From assembly GCF_001953745.1 (NCBI RefSeq), contig NZ_LWLN01000001.1, positions 2,728,001-2,792,000 on the forward strand: 64,000 nt of DNA, given 5' to 3'. The DNA comes from Natrinema saccharevitans (lineage in GTDB: Archaea; Halobacteriota; Halobacteria; Halobacteriales; Natrialbaceae). Within the stretch, counting starts at the first letter, position 1. Each line of letters opens with the position of its first letter. Positions 52,426-59,060 of this stretch are shown here, one piece after another. Both the position numbers and the translations under genes were made by a program. The notes under the pieces are model-generated. The model saw nothing but the letters and a program-made list of their open reading frames with translations. It was not told the origin of the DNA and did not search any database.

Positions 52426-52535
52426 GTTTTTCAGTATAGGTCGTTCTACTCAGATGAATATGGTAGATACATCAGTATCACTTTATCGCCTACACGTTAC
52501 TGTCTGAAGAAGCAATCTCGTATTTCAAGCTAATC

Positions 52536-52563
52536 GTGCTATATGCGCTCTGTATTCAGCACG
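52536..52563 (-). repeat. Stem-loop motif copy 3 (inverted)
   Basis: CGTGCT and AGCACG form the stem; read on the minus strand the loop begins TGCTGAATACAGAGCGCATA. It lies about 75 bp before border site 5, in opposite orientation to the two other copies. Confidence 0.45.
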
Positions 52564-52636
52564 ACCCTACAAACCCCGTTCGAACCTGATAGAACGCTTG
52601 CTGGTCAATAAGCATACGTAGTTATCACAAGAGTTG

Positions 52637-52664
52637 TGTCCGAGAAGTCAGACAGAGTCGGACA
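52637..52664 (+). repeat. Cassette-border site 5 (best copy)
   Basis: 28 bp with perfect 7-bp arms TGTCCGA and TCGGACA around 14 bp, followed by AAAA. It lies 86 bp upstream of the recombinase start. Confidence 0.75.
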
Positions 52665-52722
52665 AAATCACTCCGATCTCCCCCTCGAGGACCACCGAAA
52701 GAACTAGATTGCTGGCGGTTTT

Positions 52723-52748
52723 TGTCCGGAATGCAGGCAACCCGGACG
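52723..52748. other. attI-like dyad at the recombinase start
   Basis: TTGTCCGG, 12 bp, CCCGGACG: an inverted repeat related to the cassette-border arms and ending just before the recombinase ATG. It could be the primary insertion site or an operator for the gene. Confidence 0.4.
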
Positions 52749-52749
52749 C

Positions 52750-53337
52750 ATGAATCTCCAACAGCACGAGAACCGCGACGACATGAAGGTCTGGCTTAGC
52801 CAGAACGAAGTAGAACAATTTCTCGAGGCGTCCGACGATACCCAGCAGCGGATCGCGTTCGCACTCGGGGCGCGGTGCGGCCTCCGCTCACACGAAGTCC
52901 TCGATATTGCGCCGGAGGATATCGTCGATACTGACGCCGGAACGATGCTCCGTGTCTGGCACGGCAAGGGCGATAAGTTCCGAGAGACGCCGGTCCCGCG
53001 CGATCTTGCGACGACCATCCGCACGGTCGACGACGTGCGCGACGCGCCAACCAGCTCGTCACTCGTCGAGATTACAAGTACGCGGTCACTCCGGCGGTGG
53101 GTTCGATCGACTGCCGACCAGTTGCATGAGGAGACAGGCGATGCTGGATGGGATCACCTCGGCTTCCACGATCTCCGCCGGACCTGGGCGACTGCACTCG
53201 CTTCCGATGATGTTGATCCGCTTTTAGTCTGTGACTGGGGCGGATGGAACGATCTCGAAACCTTCCTGGAGCATTATCGAGGTAGCTACAGCCCCGAAGC
53301 ACAGCAACGTGAACGCGGCAAAGTCAGCTGGCTATAA
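52750..53337 (+). CDS. Minimal tyrosine recombinase (cassette recombinase candidate)
   Basis: A 195-residue catalytic domain with all expected residues: R46 in GARCGLRSHEV, K73/K76 in HGKGDKF, H140 and R143 in FHDLRRTWAT, W163 in CDWGGW and nucleophile Y176 in LEHYRG. The usual N-terminal core-binding domain is missing or very short, so site recognition may need a partner or differ from standard integrases. It starts just after a border-like dyad and is transcribed away from the cassette array. It is not adjacent to the island att sites. Confidence 0.85.
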   Translation: MNLQQHENRDDMKVWLSQNEVEQFLEASDDTQQRIAFALGARCGLRSHEVLDIAPEDIVDTDAGTMLRVWHGKGDKFRETPVPRDLATTIRTVDDVRDAPTSSSLVEITSTRSLRRWVRSTADQLHEETGDAGWDHLGFHDLRRTWATALASDDVDPLLVCDWGGWNDLETFLEHYRGSYSPEAQQRERGKVSWL

Positions 53338-53464
53338 AAACCTCCACGTGTAGCCCTATCCGAACGCGATTTATTAGGCCAATCCATCCTGAGGTGACTG
53401 CTCACCATAGGTGTATACTTATCGCTGTTACTTCTATGCTATCTAAGGATCATATTTGTGTCTA

Positions 53465-54982
53465 TTATGGGCCACCAATAGAAGCGATATATTCTCCACT
53501 ATCTCGGGGATGATGTTCTATTCGAAGTTTGATTTTTTCTCCACTTTCAAGCTCCCTCAATCGCTCACGCTCGGCCTCTGAAACGTCTGCTTCGTCGATG
53601 TTGAGGTATTTATGCTCATGGCTTTGGGAGAACATGTCATATATAAGCACCTGCATCTCACCATATTCATTCGGAGGTTCAATGACCTCAGATTCATACG
53701 TATTCTCTGCTCTCCGAGCTTGTTCTCGCTTTTCAGCCCTCTTACGGTCATATTCCCTTGTTCGTTGTTCCATCTCTATCTTTTCGTATGCTTGCTCGGC
53801 CAATTCTGTGGGAATGTATGTCACTTCCTCTGAGGTAAACTCAAAGGGACGGGACGCGAGTTCGAACCCCTCATTTTGTAATCGATTAATGACTCGGTTG
53901 TAGCGTTTGATTTGTTCAAGCTCGTCGCCGGTACGAAGTTCGTTTAGCACTTCGTTTGGACGTGAACTGAGTTCATCTGCAGCCGTACTCCGAGCTTCAA
54001 CATTGCTATCGAGCTCCCGTCCTAGTCTATCAATCGCTGTCCCGAGTTCGTCCTTTATTTCGTTAATCTTGAACTCCTTGTAGGTATGTGGCGGTCTGAT
54101 GGTCGGTGCATTGGTATCACCAGTCTTCTCAAAATAACCCTCTTCGACCATCTGTTCGAGTAGATATTCACTGATTTTATTATCAAAAACATCCTGCAGC
54201 AGTAGATGGGACTCATCAATTGTGGTGGAAGACAACGTTCCTGACCGCGTCGACCTGTTGTGTTTTAATGGCAGATCAGATAGTTCGAACGGGTCAGTTC
54301 CCACTGCGACATAAATTTTCTTCAATAAGTCTTGACGTGGCTTCGTGAGATCGTTCCAGTTGCTTTTGTTATGAGCGAATAGTCTACTGATGCTCGAGAG
54401 ATATCCTCTGAGACGGTAGCTAATAGTAATCAAAGCGGCAACGCTGAGAACTGCGCCAACAACAATTAGTGCGTCGAACTGTGGAATGATGGCGAGATAC
54501 GGGAGCAGCATTCCAAGTGCAAAAAGAGTCGTTACAATTAATGTGAGAAGTGTACTCCCTGATATAAACAAATTAAGGTTGTCAATTGAACTACTATACT
54601 TCTCTATCGTATCATGGATTCGATAGCGTCGCTTATCTTCTGGAATATCACCCAGTATCTCTGCCTCAACTGGGTCAAAGTGCGCCTTAGCAACAACGCG
54701 TGCTCGATGGTAGATAGAAGACAAGAGCAGTGTTGATAGTACCCACACAACCAGACCAACCTGCGTATAAGCGTTATTAAATACTTTCTCTGGAGATAAC
54801 TGACCAGAGAACAGTGACCCAATGATTGGGAGAAAGAACCCAATGATGAGAAAATTTGTCCTCAATAAACTTCGCGCATCGTCAGCTACTGATTGGAATT
54901 GATCTGCTCGCTCTTGTACGAAGTCAAACCGAGTGATATCCTCTGTATTAGATGGCATATTCTCTTCCGACATTTTAGCCAT
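53465..54982 (-). CDS. Four-helix membrane protein with long soluble part, unknown
   Basis: A 505-residue protein. Membrane helices are at about 42-60, 72-92, 138-158 and 166-188, with a following soluble region rich in charged helices (REYDRKRAEKREQARRAENTYESEV). It is flanked by the recombinase (convergent) and the right island end. No family is recognised. It resembles membrane proteins of defence islands in layout only. Confidence 0.62.
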   Translation of the reverse strand: MAKMSEENMPSNTEDITRFDFVQERADQFQSVADDARSLLRTNFLIIGFFLPIIGSLFSGQLSPEKVFNNAYTQVGLVVWVLSTLLLSSIYHRARVVAKAHFDPVEAEILGDIPEDKRRYRIHDTIEKYSSSIDNLNLFISGSTLLTLIVTTLFALGMLLPYLAIIPQFDALIVVGAVLSVAALITISYRLRGYLSSISRLFAHNKSNWNDLTKPRQDLLKKIYVAVGTDPFELSDLPLKHNRSTRSGTLSSTTIDESHLLLQDVFDNKISEYLLEQMVEEGYFEKTGDTNAPTIRPPHTYKEFKINEIKDELGTAIDRLGRELDSNVEARSTAADELSSRPNEVLNELRTGDELEQIKRYNRVINRLQNEGFELASRPFEFTSEEVTYIPTELAEQAYEKIEMEQRTREYDRKRAEKREQARRAENTYESEVIEPPNEYGEMQVLIYDMFSQSHEHKYLNIDEADVSEAERERLRELESGEKIKLRIEHHPRDSGEYIASIGGP

Positions 54983-55291
54983 AGCGACCGTTGGTAGTGT
55001 GAATTTAAAATAGGTGTTGACCAGAGGGAGGAAATCTCCACCACAGAAAAAAGGTAAGAGGTTCGAAGATCCGGCCCTCGAGCGTTGATTAATCGCATCG
55101 AGATATAGAAAGCAGCATTATAGGAACTGTCGCATTAGCTTTTAGGTGTGTCCCTAAGGGGGACTTCAGCAAAACACATTCCTGCCTCTCCGTGCCGTAC
55201 CCCTGGGGGTGGAACACCGAGCTATGCAGAAAGAAGCAGAGTTTGCTGCGAAATCGCCGCGCTAGATAGTGTTGCCACTACCGAGGCAGGT
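54983..55291. other. Intergenic region with two G-rich hairpins
   Basis: 309 bp without a gene. GTCCCTAAGGGGGAC (55151-55165) and ACCCCTGGGGGT (55199-55210) are compact hairpins about 35 bp apart. They may be terminators or part of a replication region for the excised element. Confidence 0.4.
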
Positions 55292-56926
55292 TCAGCCGAG
55301 GTGATGCCACGCTACTGAGGCAAAGGATTTCGTCTCGGTCTTATCGATCGACCGGAGGCCAGAGTCGATCTCTTTCTCGTATTGGATCTTGGCCATCCGG
55401 TACCGATCCTCGGGCATATCGGCAGCAGTCCACAGCTCGTAACCTTCCCGGATCTTTCGCTTGATATCGTCTACGACACCGAACTCCAGCCGAAGTTCTT
55501 CCCCATCCCGATCTCGGACATCGATATCGTGTTTTGCGGCCCATGCGATGAACGCGCTCGTCGATTGATCGAGTCCGCGTTCGGCCGCTTCGATCGCCTT
55601 GGCACCGGCTTCCGCAGCTCGTCTCGTCGCTTCCTTGGCTTCTTTCACTGCGTCGTGGACGAGATCCGCGATGTACTTCGATCGAAGAGAGACCCGTCCA
55701 TACTCCCGCTCGACCAGCTCCGGAATTCTGTTTAGGGCCCTACGGACACTCCCCGGATGGCGACCCGTCTCGTCAGCAATATCCTGTGGACTCACCTCGC
55801 CACCGTCCGTGACGAGAACCTCGAGGGATTCCCACGCCGTCGGGGCGATCCCATCTGCGAGGTGCTTGATGACGACCGACTCTTGACGGTGCTTGATCTG
55901 CGTGAAGTCCAATTCGATGATATCGCGGTCGCGATCAGAGTCGTCGGCCACGAAGTACGCATCGTCGACGTAGGTTCCGGCCCCCGATCGAAGCGGAAGA
56001 CCGGCTTCCGCGAGGACGCTGAGAAGTGTCTCCTCGAGTTCGCGATTGAGGCGTTCGATATCCGCTGGAGACGCATCGAGTTGCTCCTTCCAGAACGATC
56101 GTTGGTAGGATACACCGACTTTCGGATGCGCGATTGAGCGGCTGTTGTCCAGGCTCACCGCCTGCTGCGCGTAGTAGTGCTTCACCTCCTTCGGTAGCTC
56201 GTGCGATGGAAACGCCTCACGGACACGTCGTGGGCCGAGAGTCGCCGTGTGATAGTATCCGGGGCGATCTCGAGCGTTCTCATCGCTGTCGTACTGGACG
56301 AGTTTGCGTCGCCCTGTACGGTCATTCTCGAGCAAGTGACCCAGTTGGGCTATCGGACCGTCCCGTGCATGCACTGGGCCGCTCTCATTCTTGTCGATGC
56401 GTACGTATCGCTCGGCATCAAGGATCGTCGAAAAGTCGTGTAGCTCGTCGAAGTACCGACTGTTGATTCCGACCGCGCGCGCCGCGTGCTGGATCAGTGG
56501 GTGATAGCGATCGAATTCGATATTCGAGCCTTGGACATGGAGATTCACTCCTTCGTCGAGATCGTCGGGGACGCTGATTTCGTTACCGCCCTCGCTTCGC
56601 ATCCCCTGCCATCGCGGCGCGATATGAGCATGGAACGACCGCTCGCCGACGAAGTCTTCGCTGCTCTCGACACTGAGATCGAACTCGCGCATCTCCGCGA
56701 GTCGGAAGTCAGTGCCAGTCGGAAGCTGCTCGCCGGGATGTTCAAGGCCGGAGTCTCGATAGGAGAGCGTCACTTGCCATGACTCGCCCGCGAATTCGAA
56801 CTCCGCGCGCTGGCTCCCGTCGCCGTCCTTGATCCGTCGGTCGCACGCGAAGAACGGATCGAGACCGTACTCGTCGAAGAGGAAGTGAGCCGCGAACTCG
56901 TGCGGCGCGGTCTCGATCAGCTGCAC
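55292..56926 (-). CDS. Large island protein with internal winged helix (DUF7845-like)
   Basis: A 544-residue protein. The N-terminal 360 residues are unfamiliar (EFAAHFLFDEYGLDPFFACDRRIKDGDG; LHDFSTILDAERYVRIDKNESG). Residues about 365-425 form a winged helix (AWESLEVLVTDGGEVSPQDIADETGRHPGSVRRALNRIPELVEREYGRVSL), and the tail is a long charged helix. Proteins of this plan sit at the tRNA end of several haloarchaeal integrated elements, which suggests a replication or copy-control role. That is inference; the family name is from memory. Confidence 0.65.
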   Translation of the reverse strand: MQLIETAPHEFAAHFLFDEYGLDPFFACDRRIKDGDGSQRAEFEFAGESWQVTLSYRDSGLEHPGEQLPTGTDFRLAEMREFDLSVESSEDFVGERSFHAHIAPRWQGMRSEGGNEISVPDDLDEGVNLHVQGSNIEFDRYHPLIQHAARAVGINSRYFDELHDFSTILDAERYVRIDKNESGPVHARDGPIAQLGHLLENDRTGRRKLVQYDSDENARDRPGYYHTATLGPRRVREAFPSHELPKEVKHYYAQQAVSLDNSRSIAHPKVGVSYQRSFWKEQLDASPADIERLNRELEETLLSVLAEAGLPLRSGAGTYVDDAYFVADDSDRDRDIIELDFTQIKHRQESVVIKHLADGIAPTAWESLEVLVTDGGEVSPQDIADETGRHPGSVRRALNRIPELVEREYGRVSLRSKYIADLVHDAVKEAKEATRRAAEAGAKAIEAAERGLDQSTSAFIAWAAKHDIDVRDRDGEELRLEFGVVDDIKRKIREGYELWTAADMPEDRYRMAKIQYEKEIDSGLRSIDKTETKSFASVAWHHLG

Positions 56927-56989
56927 CCGCGCTCACCCCCCTTGCGAACGACGGCATAGAGACCACTGAGTAGGGGGTTTGTGGTTACG

Positions 56990-57000
56990 GCATGTAAACC
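56990..57000. other. Arm-type motif inside the right border
   Basis: GCATGTAAACC, the exact reverse complement of 37627-37637, 9 bp from the right att core. Confidence 0.6.
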
Positions 57001-57009
57001 GAGAAGGTC

Positions 57010-57024
57010 ATGCCGCCTCCCGGA
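57010..57024. other. attR core within tRNA-Phe
   Basis: ATGCCGCCTCCCGGA, identical to 37601-37615. The island supplies this copy, so the tRNA stays whole. Confidence 0.8.
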
Positions 57025-57084
57025 TTTGAACCGGGGACAGCTCGATCTTCAGTCGAGTGCTCTCCCAGTCTGAGCTAAGGCGGC
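57012..57084 (-). tRNA. tRNA-Phe (GAA anticodon), island integration target
   Basis: Acceptor GCCGCCT/AGGCGGC, anticodon GAA at 57048-57050, T-loop GGTTCAAATC, discriminator A at 57011. No intron. The 3' end, at the low-coordinate side, is the att core shared with 37601-37615. A TATA-like stretch (TTTTTTATA on the minus strand, about 57105-57115) precedes the gene. Confidence 0.95.
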
Positions 57085-57201
57085 GCATCTCTTTCTCCGT
57101 CCATCGTATAAAAAAGGATTTCGAATCGCGATCGTCGTTCAGAACGGCTTACAGATGGCCTGCCGGCGACCGGACCACTCGAGTACGATAGTGATTCGCG
57201 A

Positions 57202-57239
57202 GTAATGGAGTCGATACATGCGACTCCATGTGCCATTAC
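57202..57239. promoter_or_regulatory. Nested inverted repeat upstream of the DUF7344 gene
   Basis: TGGAGTCG/CGACTCCA (57206-57213 and 57221-57228) nested within GTAATGG/CCATTAC (57202-57208 and 57233-57239). It lies about 65 bp before the DUF7344 gene; a candidate operator or cruciform. Confidence 0.45.
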
Positions 57240-57304
57240 CGGTGTTTGTTGGAATTTCGGATATTCAAGACACCCTTTTCCGCCTCGGGAGGTAATATCG
57301 TGTT

Positions 57305-57751
57305 ATGGGAGCCCTTACCTCGAGTCAGGAGGCCCACGAACTCGACGCCAACACGATTCTCGAGCTGTTAGCGAACCGCCGGCGTCGCTACCTCCTCTAT
57401 GCCCTTCGCGGGCGGGAGGACCCGATCGAACTCTCGACGCTGGCCGAGACGGTCGCAGGCTGGGAACACGACGTCCCGCCGGACGAGGTCGCCAAAAACG
57501 AGTACAAGAGCGTCTACGTGTCGTCGGTCCAGTGTCACGTCCCGAAACTGGACGACGCCGGCGTCGTCGACCACGACGAGGACAACCACACCGTCGTCCT
57601 CGCGGACAACTTCGAGCAGCTCGAGCCGTACCTCCGGATCGTCGTCAAAGACGAACCGGAGAACTCGACGCTGCATGCGGCCCTCCAGACCGAGTCGGGC
57701 GAGGGCTTGCTCGGTCAGATCCGCGAGAACGTCGCCCGGCTCAAACAGTAA
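57305..57751 (+). CDS. DUF7344 winged-helix regulator
   Basis: A 148-residue haloarchaeal regulator. Residues about 13-100 form a winged helix: ANTILELLANRRRRYLLYALRGREDPIELSTLAETVAG, YVSSVQCHVPKLDDAGVVDHDEDNHTVVL. The C-terminal part is helical and may join dimers. ATG at 57305 begins the conserved part. It may regulate itself through the nested dyad upstream. Confidence 0.8.
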   Translation: MGALTSSQEAHELDANTILELLANRRRRYLLYALRGREDPIELSTLAETVAGWEHDVPPDEVAKNEYKSVYVSSVQCHVPKLDDAGVVDHDEDNHTVVLADNFEQLEPYLRIVVKDEPENSTLHAALQTESGEGLLGQIRENVARLKQ

Positions 57752-57960
57752 CACCAGACTGCGGCCGACGTTGACTCGAGGTCGTTACCCCGCGTTCACC
57801 GGGTCTTTTGGAGCAGCTGGTTCCCGTCGCATACGTTTCGGTTGACAATCGGTATCGCTGTCCGAAAGCGATCCGCGTGGCGCTGGAACTGTCCGCCGAC
57901 AGCGGCGGGTACGAGGCGAGCCGCGGGCCGTCGAGTTCGGATTCGCTCGAGTCGGTACCG

Positions 57961-57982
57961 TGGGCTCGGGCGGGTTCGAACC
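57961..57982 (-). repeat. Partial copy of the tRNA-Val 3' end
   Basis: 22 bp identical to 58085-58106 (discriminator, acceptor and T-arm of tRNA-Val), about 125 bp beyond the tRNA's 3' end. A further T-arm-like GGTTCGAACC lies near 58026. These look like scars of integration at tRNA-Val. Confidence 0.6.
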
Positions 57983-58085
57983 GAAGCAAGACGGTCGCTC
58001 ACTTCGTTCGCGCTGCGACTTGCAGGGTTCGAACCGCCCTCGGTCCACGTACCTGCTGCTCGCGAAGTTGCTCGCAGCAGGAAGT

Positions 58086-58158
58086 GGGCTCGGGCGGGTT
58101 CGAACCACCGACCTCGGCCTTGTAAAGGCCGCGTCATGACCAGCTAGACCACGAGCCC
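58086..58158 (-). tRNA. tRNA-Val (TAC anticodon)
   Basis: Acceptor GGGCTCG/CGAGCCC, anticodon TAC at 58122-58124, T-loop GGTTCGAACC, discriminator A at 58085. No intron. The 3' flank carries the trailer hairpin with TTGCTCGCAGCAG. Confidence 0.95.
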
Positions 58159-58220
58159 GCACCCGAGACGAGTGGGTCCGTCCGAATAACCTTTACTCTC
58201 TGGCCCCACAGAAATCGTGC

Positions 58221-59006
58221 ATGGCGCTCGAGTCCGTCTGGAAGGGGCTGCTGGTGATCGCCGCCGTCTCGATCATCGGTGCCGTCCTCGTGCAAGCCGG
58301 CTTCGTCTCGGTTCCGTGGGGGCCCGACGAGGGCGAAGTTCGGATCTTCGACGACGGGGCCGACGAGGAGTCGACCACGCGATCGGATACCGGAGCCGGC
58401 ACTGCAACCGGAGCCAACGATGGGAACGACTCCAGCGGTGGGACTGACGGCGGCGACGCCGCCGATGGTGATGGCGGCGACGCGGGTAGGGACGCTGACG
58501 CCGACTCGAGTACCGGTACCGGCGACGGTGGAACCGCTGACCGAGCCGGCACCGAACCCAAAGCCGCCGTCGACGTCGAGGTCGCCGACGATCGCTCGGA
58601 ACGCTACACCGGCCTGAGCGATCACGACTCCCTCGAGCGGGGCAACGGCATGCTGTTCGTCCACAATCGGGAGCAGGAGCTGACCTACGTGATGCGCGAG
58701 ATGGACTTCGACATCGACATCATCTTCATCGACGCCGACCGAGAGATCACCCGGATTCACCACGCCCGAGCGCCCGAGCCCGGCGAGGACGGTAACGACC
58801 TCGAGTACTCGGGTCGCGGGAAGTGGGTCCTCGAGGTGCCCCGCGGCTACGCGAACGAGACCGGGATCGAGGTCGGCGATCGGGTCGAGATCGACCTCGA
58901 GTCGGCCGAGACGGCTATCTTCGAGGTTACCCCCGGCTTCGACGCGCTCGAGCGGTGGGCGCTCGTCGATCCCGACTCGGCCCCGACGGCGGCCGTCCGC
59001 CCCTGA
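58221..59006 (+). CDS. DUF192 domain protein, membrane-anchored
   Basis: A 261-residue protein: one membrane helix (about 9-29), a long Gly/Asp/Thr-rich linker (about 45-115) and a DUF192 domain from about 120 (VEVADDRSERYTGLSDHDSLERGNGMLFVHNREQELTYVMREMDFDIDIIFIDADREITRIHHA). DUF192 proteins are extracellular small barrels of unknown function. The linker would hold the domain away from the membrane. Downstream is the ABC exporter, 54 bp away. Confidence 0.85.
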   Translation: MALESVWKGLLVIAAVSIIGAVLVQAGFVSVPWGPDEGEVRIFDDGADEESTTRSDTGAGTATGANDGNDSSGGTDGGDAADGDGGDAGRDADADSSTGTGDGGTADRAGTEPKAAVDVEVADDRSERYTGLSDHDSLERGNGMLFVHNREQELTYVMREMDFDIDIIFIDADREITRIHHARAPEPGEDGNDLEYSGRGKWVLEVPRGYANETGIEVGDRVEIDLESAETAIFEVTPGFDALERWALVDPDSAPTAAVRP

Positions 59007-59060
59007 CGTGTTTCGATTCGTAGGTAACCCTTATTGCCGGCGATCCCGGAGCCGTGTGCA

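Larger units (their letters stand above)
45356..52747. mobile_element. Integron-like cassette array with its recombination sites
   Basis: Five direct, same-orientation copies of a 28-bp site (starting 45356, 47385, 48179, 50557 and 52637) separate four consecutive gene cassettes of 2.0, 0.8, 2.4 and 2.1 kb. The site arms are TGTCCGA and TCGGACA around about 14 bp. The last copy lies 86 bp before a 195-residue tyrosine recombinase that is transcribed away from the array, and a related dyad (52723-52748) overlaps the recombinase leader. Most cassette genes point away from the recombinase. This is the architecture of an integron, but the sites and the enzyme are not of the classical attC/IntI kind as far as I can see. 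Confidence 0.7.
37601..57024. mobile_element. Integrated island at tRNA-Phe (about 19.4 kb)
   Basis: Bounded by direct repeats of the tRNA-Phe 3' end: ATGCCGCCTCCCGGA at 37601-37615 and 57010-57024, with AACCGG also shared a few bases further in. An integrase gene begins 49 bp inside the left border. Inverted 11-bp motifs lie just inside both borders. Most genes between are AT-richer than the chromosome and unfamiliar, and the right border restores an intact tRNA. These are the marks of site-specific integration by a tyrosine recombinase. Two integrases are present; the left one is adjacent to the att site and is the likely agent. Confidence 0.85.

Noticed and set aside
45356-52664. CRISPR array
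   Set aside because: The 28-bp repeats are 0.8 to 2.4 kb apart with genes between, not short spacers, and no cas genes are present.
45356-53337. Classical integron with IntI and attC
   Set aside because: The border sites are too short and lack the attC-type core GTTRRRY, and the recombinase lacks the usual IntI length; only the architecture is similar.
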